From contig CADEFJ010000015.1 in assembly GCA_902826575.1 (NCBI GenBank), positions 1 through 45,565 of the forward strand: DNA of 45,565 bases, written 5' to 3'. Each line of letters opens with the position of its first letter. The stretch's first letter is position 1. Shown one piece after another: positions 30,056 to 38,187 of this stretch. Under the pieces are notes generated by a model. It worked only from the letters and a program-made list of their open reading frames with translations. It did no database searches and was not told where the DNA came from. Made by a program: the position numbers and the translations under genes. Source of the DNA: an uncultured Pseudomonadota bacterium. Its GTDB lineage: Bacteria > Pseudomonadota > Gammaproteobacteria > Steroidobacterales > Steroidobacteraceae.

Positions 30056-30729
30056 CCGGTGCCTGGTCGGCCGCGCGGCTGGTCGTGGAGCGAGACCTGC
30101 GTCTCGCTTTTCGCAACCGGGCGCAACTTCTGCACCCGCTGCTGTTCTTTGCCATCGTGACGACGTTGTTTCCGCTGGCCTTGTCGCCCGAGGCGTCGCG
30201 CCTGCGCGACGTCGCGCCCGGTGTCCTGTGGGTGGCGGCGCTGCTATCCTCGCTGCTCGCGATCGAGTTCCTGTTTCGCGACGATGCGCAGGACGGCACG
30301 CTCGAGCAGTACGCCTTGTCGGGGCAGTCGCTGACCTGGCTGTTGTTCGCCAAGACTGTGTCGCACTGGCTGCTCGCGGGCCTGCCGCTCGCGTTGATGA
30401 GCCCGGTCGCGGCCTACGGACTCGGTGTCCCGACCAGCGCGGTGCCCGGCATCGTCGCGTCGGTCGCGCTCGGTACGGTTGCCTTGAGCCTGCTGGGCGC
30501 AGTGACTGCGGGCCTCACGATCGGCATCAGGCGGGGAGGCGCGCTGCTGTCGTTGCTGACTTTGCCGCTCGCGGTGCCATTGTTGATTTTCGGCGCGCAA
30601 GCCACGGCGCGCGCGATTGCGGGATCGGGCATCGCCGGACCGATGTATTTTCTGGCCGCGTTCACCGTGCTTGGCATCACGCTCGCACCGCTTGCAGCGG
30701 CGGCAGCGGTACGCATCAGCCTGGAGTAG
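30052..30729 (+). CDS. ccmB: Heme exporter subunit CcmB
   Basis: Six-TM permease of the CcmABCD complex. 225 residues (E. coli 220). Typical pieces are RLVVERDLRLAFRNRAQLLH at the N-terminus, the LFRDDAQDGTLEQYALS loop after TM2 (about 76-92), a VAAYGLG turn and the long LTLPLAVPLLIFGAQA segment. It does not itself carry heme in current models. It starts inside the ccmA stop codon region and is followed 2 nt later by ccmC. Confidence 0.96.
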   Translation: MTGAWSAARLVVERDLRLAFRNRAQLLHPLLFFAIVTTLFPLALSPEASRLRDVAPGVLWVAALLSSLLAIEFLFRDDAQDGTLEQYALSGQSLTWLLFAKTVSHWLLAGLPLALMSPVAAYGLGVPTSAVPGIVASVALGTVALSLLGAVTAGLTIGIRRGGALLSLLTLPLAVPLLIFGAQATARAIAGSGIAGPMYFLAAFTVLGITLAPLAAAAAVRISLE

Positions 30730-30731
30730 AG

Positions 30732-31469
30732 ATGGACTGGACCTGGTTTCACCGCTTCGGCTCACCGCCCCACCTGTACCGCATCGCGGGCCGCCTGATG
30801 CCCTGGTTCGCGTGGCCGACGGCAATACTGATTGCGCTCGGCCTCTACGGCGGGCTCGTGCTTGCGCCGCCGGATTACCAGCAGGGAGACGGCTTTCGGA
30901 TCATCTATGTGCACGCGCCGAGTGCCTGGCTGTCGCTGATGGCGTATACGACCATGGCCCTGGCGGCGGGCGCCGGCCTGATCTGGCGCATGAAGGTGGC
31001 GCACGCGCTCGCCGCGAGCTGCGCGCCGATCGGCGCCTGGTTCACCGTTGCAGCGCTCGGCACCGGCATGTTGTGGGGCAAGCCGATGTGGGGCACGTAC
31101 TGGGTCTGGGACCCGCGGCTCACCTCCGAGCTTGTACTGCTGTTCCTGTACCTCGGATACATGGGGTTGCGCGCCGCCATCGAGGACCCGCAACGCGCCG
31201 ATCGCGCGAGTGCGGTACTGGCGATCGTCGGCCTGGTGAACGTGCCGATCGTCCACTACTCGGTCGAATGGTGGAACTCGATCCACCAGGCGCCCTCGGT
31301 GATGAAGTTCGGCAAGCCGACGATCAGCTGGCCGATGCTGACGCCGCTGCTGATCATGTTCGTGGGGTTTACACTATTGTTCGCGGCCCTGGTGCTGGTG
31401 CGTGTGCGCGGCGAAATCCTGCGCCGCGAGCGCCAGTCGCGCTGGGTCGCCGAGGTGGTAGCGTCGTGA
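30732..31469 (+). CDS. ccmC: Heme-handling protein CcmC
   Basis: Inner-membrane protein that presents heme to CcmE; 245 residues with six TM segments. The periplasmic tryptophan-rich WWD motif is [18 protein letters not shown] (about residues 120-137), flanked by the conserved histidines in [12 protein letters not shown] (about 60) and [17 protein letters not shown] (about 175-190) that ligate heme. GAG lies just before the ATG. Its stop overlaps the GTG start of ccmD. Confidence 0.97.
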   Translation: MDWTWFHRFGSPPHLYRIAGRLMPWFAWPTAILIALGLYGGLVLAPPDYQQGDGFRIIYVHAPSAWLSLMAYTTMALAAGAGLIWRMKVAHALAASCAPIGAWFTVAALGTGMLWGKPMWGTYWVWDPRLTSELVLLFLYLGYMGLRAAIEDPQRADRASAVLAIVGLVNVPIVHYSVEWWNSIHQAPSVMKFGKPTISWPMLTPLLIMFVGFTLLFAALVLVRVRGEILRRERQSRWVAEVVAS

Positions 31470-31627
31470 GCGATTTCCTGTCAATGGGCGGCTATGCGTC
31501 GTCAGTGTGGCCGTCGGTTGTGTTGACCGTCGGCATCATCGTGTGGAACGTGCTCGCCGCGCGCCGTTCATTCAGCGAGGCACACGCCGAGGCACGCCGC
31601 CGCGTGGCGATGGAGCAGGCATCGTGA
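31466..31627 (+). CDS. ccmD: Small heme-complex subunit CcmD
   Basis: 53-residue single-TM protein that helps release holo-CcmE from CcmABC. Sequence features: [14 protein letters not shown], a membrane segment ([15 protein letters not shown]) and a basic, helical cytoplasmic tail ([16 protein letters not shown]). The start is GTG inside the ccmC stop (GTGA), and its own stop overlaps the GTG start of ccmE in the same way. The family is very divergent; position and the MGGYA motif make the call. Confidence 0.93.
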   Translation: MSDFLSMGGYASSVWPSVVLTVGIIVWNVLAARRSFSEAHAEARRRVAMEQAS

Positions 31628-32067
31628 CGCCGCGTCGCCGCCGCCTGTTTCTCGTGATCGGCATCCTGGCGGGTGTCGCCATTGCCGGTGTCCTGACACT
31701 GCAGGCATTTCGCGAGAATGTGATGTTCTTCTTCGATCCCTCGCAGGTCGCCAAGGGCGAAGCCCCGGCGCATGAACGCTTCCGGCTCGGCGGCATGGTC
31801 GAGGAAGGCAGCGTGGTGCGCAGCCCGGGAAGCCTGCAAGTGCAGTTCACCGTGACCGACTTCCAGCAGTCCGTGCCGGTGCACTACACCGGCGTGCTGC
31901 CGGACCTGTTTCGCGAAGGGCAGGGTGTCGTCGCGCATGGCCGCCTCGGTGGCGACGGGGTGTTCACCGCCGATGAGGTGCTCGCCAAGCACGACGAGAA
32001 CTACATGCCGCCCGAGGTATCGCGATCGCTGAAAGCGGTGCACCCCGAAGGCGCGCCGCAGGGCTGA
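31624..32067 (+). CDS. ccmE: Heme chaperone CcmE
   Basis: Carries heme, covalently bound to one histidine, from CcmC to the CcmF/H ligase. 147 residues: a basic N-terminus and TM anchor ([20 protein letters not shown]), then an OB-fold. The heme-binding motif HxxxY is H123-D-E-N-Y127 in [27 protein letters not shown] is also conserved. The start is a GTG overlapping the ccmD stop. The stop overlaps the ccmF ATG by 1 nt (TGATG). Confidence 0.97.
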   Translation: MTPRRRRLFLVIGILAGVAIAGVLTLQAFRENVMFFFDPSQVAKGEAPAHERFRLGGMVEEGSVVRSPGSLQVQFTVTDFQQSVPVHYTGVLPDLFREGQGVVAHGRLGGDGVFTADEVLAKHDENYMPPEVSRSLKAVHPEGAPQG

Positions 32068-34028
32068 TGGAAATGCTTCCCGAACTCGGCCACTTCGCCC
32101 TCGTACTTGCGCTGCTGCTTGCAGGGCTGCAGGCGTTCTTCGGTATCGCGGGACCTGCGTTCGGGCGCCAACGCTGGATGTCCGCCGTCATTCCGGCGAC
32201 CGCGGGCAGCGCCGTCATGGTCGTCACCGCGTTCGCCTGCCTCGTCGCGAGCTTTGTGGGCTTTGACTTCTCCGTCGCCTATGTGGCGCAGAATTCGAAC
32301 TCCGCGCTGCCACTCATCTACCGGATCGCAGCGGTCTGGGGTGCGCACGAGGGTTCGTTGTTGCTGTGGATCGTGCTGCTCGCGGGGTGGACCATTGCCG
32401 TGGCGTTCGGTGCCTCGCGCCTGCCGCAGCATTTTTCGGCGCGCGTGCTCGGCGTTCTCGGCATCGTCAGCTTCGGCTTCCTGCTGTTCACGCTCGCCAC
32501 CTCGAATCCTTTTCTCAGGCTGATTCCCGCAGCTGTCGACGGCAGCGACCTGAATCCGCTGTTGCAGGATCCGGCGCTCGCATTGCACCCGCCGCTGCTC
32601 TACACGGGTTACGTGGGGTTTGCGGTCGCGTTCGCTTTTGCCATCGCCGCCATGCTCGAGGGCAAGCTCGACCAGACCTGGGCGCGCTGGACCCGCCCGT
32701 GGACGCTCGCAGCGTGGGCATTCCTTACTGTCGGCATCGCGCTCGGCAGCTGGTGGGCGTACTACGAACTCGGCTGGGGCGGCTACTGGTTCTGGGACCC
32801 GGTCGAGAATGCGTCGTTCATGCCGTGGCTGATCGGCACGGCACTGATCCATTCGCTCGCGGTGACCGACAAGCGCGGACTGTTCAAGAGCTGGACCCTG
32901 CTGCTGTCGATCATCGCTTTTTCGTTGAGCCTGCTCGGCACGTTCCTTGTGCGTTCGGGCGTACTGGTGTCGGTGCATTCGTTCGCGGCCGACCCGGCGC
33001 GCGGCATATTCATCCTGGCATTCCTGGTGATCATGGTGGGTGGGGCGCTGGCGCTCTATGCATGGCGCGCGCCGCTGTTGAAGTCCGATGCGGGATTCGA
33101 ACTCACTTCGCGCGAGTCATTCCTGCTGTTCAACAACATCCTGCTTGTGATCGCGGCGGCTACCGTTTTCGGCGGCACGCTGGCGCCACTCATTTCCGAT
33201 ACGCTGGGCCTCGGCACATTGTCGGTGGGAACCCAGTACTTCAACCCGACGTTCCTGTTGCCGATGTTGCCGCTGATCGCGCTCGCTTCGGTGGGGATGC
33301 ACGCGAACTGGAAGCGCGGCAGGCTCGCGGCGCGTGGCAGGCCCCTTATCGCGACCGGACTGATTGCACTCGCAGTGGCGCTTGCGGCCGTGTTCGGTTA
33401 CTACGGCGGCCGCCCGGGCCTGGCGCTCGCCAGCTTCTTGCTCGGCGCGTGGCTCGTGTTGTCCTCGCTCGTCGACCCGTTCGATCGGCTGCGACGGCGG
33501 CTGTCGATGCCCCGAGCGATCGTCGGCATGACCCTCGCGCACATGGCGCTCGGCGTGTTCGTGATTTCGGTTACGGCGGTGGAAACCTACACGACCGAAC
33601 GTGACGTGGCGGTCGCGCAGGGCGAGAGCGTCGAGGTGGGCGGCTATACCTTCCGCTTCGATGGCATCGACGATATCCACGGTCCCAATTACGACGGCGT
33701 GCACGCCATCGTGCAGGTCTCGCGCGATGGCAAGCCCCTTGCGACGCTGCATCCCGAGAAGCGGCGGTACTTCGTGCAGCAATCGGTGATGACCGAAGCC
33801 GGCATCGAGTCGCAGCCCGGGCGCGACCTGTTCGTCGCCCTGGGCGAGGACCTTGGTGCGGGGCGCTGGAGCCTGCGCATCCAGGTGCGCCCGCTGATCA
33901 ACTACGTGTGGCTCGCAGCGCTGCTGATGGCGCTGGGAGGCTCCATTGCGGCGAGCGATCGACGCTATCGGACCGCGCGAGCGCCGGCCACGGAGCCTGT
34001 CGGAGCGGGGCAGGGCAGTACCGCGTGA
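32067..34028 (+). CDS. ccmF: Cytochrome c heme lyase core subunit CcmF
   Basis: Large membrane subunit of the heme ligase that joins heme from CcmE to apocytochrome CXXCH motifs. 653 residues, as in E. coli (647), with about 14-15 TM segments. Landmarks: QNSNSALPLIYRIAAVWGAH with the SLLLW segment, LLQDPALALHPPLLYTGYVG, the WWD motif WGGYWFWDPVENASFMPW (about 236-253), GTFLVRSGVLVSVHSFA, and a C-terminal periplasmic domain with VEVGGYTFRFDGID. It ends overlapping the GTG start of ccmG. Confidence 0.98.
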   Translation: MEMLPELGHFALVLALLLAGLQAFFGIAGPAFGRQRWMSAVIPATAGSAVMVVTAFACLVASFVGFDFSVAYVAQNSNSALPLIYRIAAVWGAHEGSLLLWIVLLAGWTIAVAFGASRLPQHFSARVLGVLGIVSFGFLLFTLATSNPFLRLIPAAVDGSDLNPLLQDPALALHPPLLYTGYVGFAVAFAFAIAAMLEGKLDQTWARWTRPWTLAAWAFLTVGIALGSWWAYYELGWGGYWFWDPVENASFMPWLIGTALIHSLAVTDKRGLFKSWTLLLSIIAFSLSLLGTFLVRSGVLVSVHSFAADPARGIFILAFLVIMVGGALALYAWRAPLLKSDAGFELTSRESFLLFNNILLVIAAATVFGGTLAPLISDTLGLGTLSVGTQYFNPTFLLPMLPLIALASVGMHANWKRGRLAARGRPLIATGLIALAVALAAVFGYYGGRPGLALASFLLGAWLVLSSLVDPFDRLRRRLSMPRAIVGMTLAHMALGVFVISVTAVETYTTERDVAVAQGESVEVGGYTFRFDGIDDIHGPNYDGVHAIVQVSRDGKPLATLHPEKRRYFVQQSVMTEAGIESQPGRDLFVALGEDLGAGRWSLRIQVRPLINYVWLAALLMALGGSIAASDRRYRTARAPATEPVGAGQGSTA

Positions 34029-34549
34029 ATCGTTTCCTGCTGCCGCTTGCGGCCTTCGTGCTGCTCGCGATCGTACTGGGCGTGGGCATCAGGAACTCCG
34101 ACACGAAGGGCGTCGTAGCCTCGCCGCTGGTCGGGCGCCCCGCACCTCAGTTCGTATTGCCGAATCTGCTCGACCCGGACACTCCGTTCGATTCGCGCAC
34201 CATGGCGGGGCGCTGGTACGCGCTCAATGTGTGGGGTACCTGGTGCATCGAATGCCGTGTCGAGCACGCGGCGCTGGTCGCAGCGAAGGCGGCGGGCCAA
34301 TTGCCGATCATCGGCCTCAACTGGAAAGACGACCCGACGAGTGCCGTGGCCTGGCTCGCGCAGCTCGGCGATCCGTACGAAGCAACGGCGGTGGATGCCG
34401 AAGGGCGCGTCGCGATCGATTATGGCGTCTATGGGGCGCCCGAGACTTTCCTGATCGACCCGCAGGGCATCATCGTGCACAAACACATCGGTCCCTTGTC
34501 GGCCGAAATCTGGGAGCGCGACTTCATCGCGCGGGCGGTGTCGAGATGA
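34025..34549 (+). CDS. ccmG: Thiol:disulfide interchange protein CcmG/DsbE
   Basis: Membrane-anchored thioredoxin-fold protein that keeps apocytochrome cysteines reduced. 174 residues: TM anchor (about 4-21), LVGRPAPQFVLPNL, the active site GTWCIECRVEH with Cys74 and Cys77, GLNWKDDPTSAVAWL and the cis-proline segment GVYGAPETFLID. The dipeptide between the cysteines is Ile-Glu, not the usual Pro-Thr or Val-Pro, which may shift redox potential. The start is GTG within the ccmF stop; the end overlaps ccmH by 4 nt. Confidence 0.96.
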   Translation: MNRFLLPLAAFVLLAIVLGVGIRNSDTKGVVASPLVGRPAPQFVLPNLLDPDTPFDSRTMAGRWYALNVWGTWCIECRVEHAALVAAKAAGQLPIIGLNWKDDPTSAVAWLAQLGDPYEATAVDAEGRVAIDYGVYGAPETFLIDPQGIIVHKHIGPLSAEIWERDFIARAVSR

Positions 34550-34986
34550 ACGCCAAGGTCGTCGCGCTCGCCCTGCTGGCCGGTGGCCTGTTCGCCGGCG
34601 CCCTGCCGGCGATCGACACGACACAGCTGCCCGACCCTGCGTTGCAGGAGCGCTATGAGGCGCTCACGCACGAGCTGCGCTGCATGCAGTGCCAGAACCA
34701 GTCGATTGCAGACTCGCCGGTCGGACTCGCGTCGGACCTGCGCCGCGAAGTTGCCGAGCAACTCGTGGCGGGCAAGTCCGATACGCAAGTGCGCGAGTAC
34801 ATGGCCGCGCGTTACGGCGATTTCATCCTGTTCCGGCCGCGCCTGTCGGCGCGCACCGCATGGCTGTGGGCATTGCCGGGCGTGCTGTTGCTGGCGGGAG
34901 GCGTGATCGCGTGGCGCGTCGTACGCCAGCGCGCGAGGCTGGCCGCCAACGATCCCGATTTCAACGCAGACGATTCGGAGCGCTGA
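34546..34986 (+). CDS. ccmH: Cytochrome c maturation protein CcmH (N-terminal CcmH/CycL type)
   Basis: Reduces or holds apocytochrome c for heme ligation together with CcmF and CcmI. 146 residues: signal peptide (about 1-22), a three-helix domain with the motif LRCMQCQNQSIADS (Cys46, Cys49), SDLRREVAEQLVAGKSD, YGDFILFRPRL, then one TM segment (WLWALPGVLLLAGGVIAW) and a short acidic tail. E. coli CcmH is a fusion of this with CcmI; here they are separate genes, as in Pseudomonas, with a 1-nt overlap. Confidence 0.97.
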   Translation: MNAKVVALALLAGGLFAGALPAIDTTQLPDPALQERYEALTHELRCMQCQNQSIADSPVGLASDLRREVAEQLVAGKSDTQVREYMAARYGDFILFRPRLSARTAWLWALPGVLLLAGGVIAWRVVRQRARLAANDPDFNADDSER

Positions 34987-35993
34987 TGCTGCTGTTCCTG
35001 ACACTTGCGGCCTCGCTCGTCCTGCTCGCTATCCTCGTGGTCGCGGTGCCGCTGCTGCGTGGACCGGGGCCGGCGCCCTGGGCCGCTCTCGGCAGCATTG
35101 CGGTACTGCTGCTGGGCAGCACGGCGCTGTACGCCACCTGGAGCAATTGGAACTGGCCCGAGGCGTCGGCAAGCGAAGCGAGCGGCAGCGTCTCGACCCT
35201 CGCGCGCCGACTGGCAAGACAGCCCGATGATCTCGATGGATGGCTGCAGCTTGGCGGCTCGTACAGCGCCATCCAGCAGTATCCGCTCGCGCTGCGCGCG
35301 TACGAGCGCGCCGACGCGCTGGCGGGCGGTCGCAGTGTCGAGGCGCTGGTCGGCATGGCCGAGACGCTTGCCGTCATGGACGATTCGCAATTGGTCGGGC
35401 GCGCGGGTGACCTGTTCGAGCGCGCACTCGAGCTCGACCCGCAAGCCGGCAAGGCGCTGTTCTTCGGCGCGATCACGGCGATGCGTCGCGGCGAGCTGCC
35501 GAAGTCGCGCGAGCGATTCGCCAGGTTGCTGACACTCGATCCGCCGCAGGCCGTTCGCCCGCTGATCGAACAGCAGATCGCCGCACTCGATAACGCCATC
35601 GGCGGCGCAGGACCCGCCGGGGGAACGGGCGAGAGCGCCCCGGCAACCACGCAAGCAAGTGTGCGCGTCACCGTGTCCGCGCCAACCGACGTCGCGAACG
35701 GCGCCACGGCGGGGACACCCCTGTTCGTCTTCGTGCGCGATCCGGACACGCCAGGCCCGCCGCTCGCCGTCAAGCGTGTCGCGGCGAAGTTTCCGCTCGC
35801 GCTCGAACTGACCGCGGCGGATGCGATGATGCCGAGCCGCGCCATCACTGCCGGCAAGCGTGTGCTCGTCGTGGCCCGCATCTCGCGCACCGGGCAGCCA
35901 GAGGCCGCGAGCGGCGATCCGTATGGTGAAGTCAGCTATGATGTTGGCAAGGATGGCGTGCGGGAGATCGTGATCGATCGCGTGACGCCCTGA
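34986..35993 (+). CDS. ccmI: Cytochrome c maturation chaperone CcmI (CycH)
   Basis: Binds the C-terminus of apocytochromes and delivers them to the ligase. 335 residues: two N-terminal TM segments (about 2-23 and 34-52) with a short loop, a periplasmic TPR region (about 75-210; DDLDGWLQLGGSYSAIQQY, LFERALELDPQAGKALFF), an Ala/Thr/Gly-rich linker, and a C-terminal beta domain with LFVFVRDPDTPGPPLAVKR and ITAGKRVLVVARIS that is typical of full-length CcmI. The loop between the TM helices is much shorter than in alphaproteobacterial CycH. Last ccm gene; a MaoC-fold gene starts 8 nt later. Confidence 0.94.
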   Translation: MLLFLTLAASLVLLAILVVAVPLLRGPGPAPWAALGSIAVLLLGSTALYATWSNWNWPEASASEASGSVSTLARRLARQPDDLDGWLQLGGSYSAIQQYPLALRAYERADALAGGRSVEALVGMAETLAVMDDSQLVGRAGDLFERALELDPQAGKALFFGAITAMRRGELPKSRERFARLLTLDPPQAVRPLIEQQIAALDNAIGGAGPAGGTGESAPATTQASVRVTVSAPTDVANGATAGTPLFVFVRDPDTPGPPLAVKRVAAKFPLALELTAADAMMPSRAITAGKRVLVVARISRTGQPEAASGDPYGEVSYDVGKDGVREIVIDRVTP

Positions 35994-36001
35994 CAGGCCG
36001 G

Positions 36002-36922
36002 ATGCCCTCCATGGCTGCGAGCGTCACACACCATTTCAAGAGTCCGCCGGGAATCTGGGGCAGCTATGCGCGCATAGTGGCCGGCCGCAAGCCGCGCGCC
36101 ATGCCTGCCGGCGCCACCGTGCCGCGCATGGAGGCCCACCTGGTGCCGACACGCATCGATCCCGATCACCTGCGGCGCTACGCGGCGATCTGCGGCGTGC
36201 CACGCACGGATGTCGTGCCGATCGCCTTTCCGCACATGCTCGCGAGCGGCATGCATCTCGCCATGCTCTCATCGCGCGCGTTTCCGGTAAGCGCGATGGG
36301 CCTCGTGCACCTGCGAAACCGCATCGTGCGCCTGCGCGCACAGGACCCGGCGCAGCCCATGGCGCTGCGCACCTGGCTCGAGGGCCATCGCGATACCGAA
36401 CTCGGCCAGGAGTTCGAGCTCGAAACCGAAGGTACGGTGGCGGGCGAGCCGATCTGGCGGGAGACCTGCTCGTTCCTCGCGCGGGGAGAGCGACCACCGC
36501 GGGCGCGTGTGCTGGCCGCCGAGCGTGCGCGGGAACGGGAGCGCGAGCGCGCGGCGGCCGTCGGCAGCGAGCCTTTGCACACCCTTCACTTCGCAGCACC
36601 CGCGGGCCTTGGCCGACGCTACGCGGTCGTGTCCGGCGACTACAACCCGATCCACCTCTACGATCTCGCGGCGAAGCCGTTCGGATTTCGCAAGGCCATC
36701 ACGCACGGCATGTGGTCGTTGGCGCGCTGCGCGGCCGAGGCCGGCGAGGCGGACGTGACAGGGCCCGCAACTCTCGATGTCACGTTCAAGGCGCCCGTGT
36801 TCATGCCGGCCGAGCTGGTGTTCGAGAGCCGCGCGGGGCAGGGCAGCGTGCTGTTCACGATGAAGGATGCCACCAGCGACAAGCCCTACCTGACCGGCGA
36901 ACTGCGGGCAACTACTGCATGA
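36002..36922 (+). CDS. MaoC-like acyl dehydratase/hydratase (double hotdog)
   Basis: 306 residues with an N-terminal degenerate hotdog half (about 40-160) and a C-terminal catalytic half carrying the hydratase-2 motif GDYNPIHLYDLAAKPFGF followed by ITHGM; Asp213 and His218 are the likely catalytic pair. Such proteins hydrate enoyl-CoA or act in acyl chain metabolism. Between the halves is a charged Arg/Glu-rich stretch (about 165-185). It lies 8 nt after ccmI and overlaps the next transporter gene by 4 nt. The connection with cytochrome maturation is not obvious; the substrate cannot be told from sequence. ATG 36011 is an alternative start. Confidence 0.85.
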   Translation: MPSMAASVTHHFKSPPGIWGSYARIVAGRKPRAMPAGATVPRMEAHLVPTRIDPDHLRRYAAICGVPRTDVVPIAFPHMLASGMHLAMLSSRAFPVSAMGLVHLRNRIVRLRAQDPAQPMALRTWLEGHRDTELGQEFELETEGTVAGEPIWRETCSFLARGERPPRARVLAAERARERERERAAAVGSEPLHTLHFAAPAGLGRRYAVVSGDYNPIHLYDLAAKPFGFRKAITHGMWSLARCAAEAGEADVTGPATLDVTFKAPVFMPAELVFESRAGQGSVLFTMKDATSDKPYLTGELRATTA

Positions 36923-38187
36923 CCTCCGCCCCCGTGGGGGCGCTCGCAATGCGTGGCCTCGTCGCCCGCGGTGAAGAGCGCGCGCTCCTCTCGGCCGCCG
37001 GCGCGTATTTCTGCCTGTTATGCGGTTACTACATGCTGCGTTCGCTGCGCGAGGCGATGGCGCTCACCGCAGGCCGCGAGTGGATCCCGGCGCTGTTCAC
37101 AGTCGCGTTCGCCGTGCAACTCGCGATCCTGCCGCTGTACTGGTGGATCGTCGGTCGAACGCCGCGCCGGCGCCTGTTGCTCGCGGTCTACTTGCCCGTG
37201 ATCGCGCTGTTCGTCGCGATCGCCATCGGCATCGCGACGACCGGCACACACGCCTGGTTGGCAGGGGCGTACTTCGTTGCAGTCTCGTCCGTGAACCTGT
37301 TCGTGGTGTCGGTGTTCTGGAGCATCATGGCCGATCGCTGGTCACCGCACGCCTCCGAGCGGCTGTTCGGCTTCATTGCCGGCGGCGGCAGCCTAGGCGC
37401 ACTTGCCGGACCACTCATCAACGCAACGTTCGCCGCAAGCCTCGGCGTGCCACTCATCATTGGCGCGGCCTGCCTGTTGTTGCTATGCGCCGTGCTGTGT
37501 GGCCATCTCGCACAGTCATCGCACGAGCGCGGGATTGCGAGCGTGAATGCCGTGCCAACCGGGGCCGCTGTCGGGGGCCGGGCCGTGGAAGATCTCCTGC
37601 GGCTTGTCCGCTCACCATACCTGCTCGCGATTGCGGGACTGATCGTCGTCGGCCAGGTCATCGGCGCGTTCATGTACAACGAGCAGGCACGCATGGTCGA
37701 ACCCGCATTCGAGGGGCTTGCGGAGCGCATCGTCCTGTTCGCCCGCCTCGACTTCGCCGTGAACGTACTCGCGCTCGCGTTCCAGGCCGTGGTGGTCGGC
37801 TGGCTCACGATCCGCGGCGGCCTGCGGATATCGCTGTCGGCGATGCCGCTGGTGGCTGGACTCTCGTTCGTGGCGCTCGCCGTGTCGCCCACGCTCGCGG
37901 TGCTGCTGGTCACCCTGGTCGTGCGGCGTGCCGCGGACTATGGCCTTGGCAAGCCGACGCGTGAGATGCTGTTCACCGTCCTGCATCCCGAGAGCAAGTT
38001 CAAGAGCAAGAGCCTGATTGACACGGTGCTGCAGCGAGGCGCCGACACCCTCGGCAACTGGCTCTACGTATTGCTCGCCGGTCTCGGGCTCGGCCTTGCG
38101 GGAATCTCCACCCTGTGCGCCGTCCTGTGCTTTGCGCTGATCGCCGTGACCTGGCGGCTCGGCACGGGTTTCTCGAAGCGTTCATGA
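36919..38187 (+). CDS. ATP/ADP-translocase-like (TLC/MFS-related) membrane carrier
   Basis: A 422-residue polytopic protein with about 12 TM segments. Motifs YFCLLCGYYMLRSLREAMAL, FVVSVFWSIMADRWSPHASE and, near the C-terminus, KPTREMLFTVLHPESKFKSK with DTVLQRGADTLGNW match the NTP/NDP-antiporter-related group of the major facilitator superfamily found in many free-living proteobacteria, distinct from the energy-parasite carriers of Rickettsia. The substrate is unknown. It overlaps the MaoC-fold gene and the MATE gene by 4 nt each, so the three are translated together. Confidence 0.8.
   Translation: MTSAPVGALAMRGLVARGEERALLSAAGAYFCLLCGYYMLRSLREAMALTAGREWIPALFTVAFAVQLAILPLYWWIVGRTPRRRLLLAVYLPVIALFVAIAIGIATTGTHAWLAGAYFVAVSSVNLFVVSVFWSIMADRWSPHASERLFGFIAGGGSLGALAGPLINATFAASLGVPLIIGAACLLLLCAVLCGHLAQSSHERGIASVNAVPTGAAVGGRAVEDLLRLVRSPYLLAIAGLIVVGQVIGAFMYNEQARMVEPAFEGLAERIVLFARLDFAVNVLALAFQAVVVGWLTIRGGLRISLSAMPLVAGLSFVALAVSPTLAVLLVTLVVRRAADYGLGKPTREMLFTVLHPESKFKSKSLIDTVLQRGADTLGNWLYVLLAGLGLGLAGISTLCAVLCFALIAVTWRLGTGFSKRS

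Noticed and set aside
29754-31469. 571-codon plus-strand frame covering ccmB and ccmC
   Set aside because: Only its end is real (ccmC from 30732). The upstream part is out of frame with ccmA and ccmB and has an Arg-rich nonsense composition.
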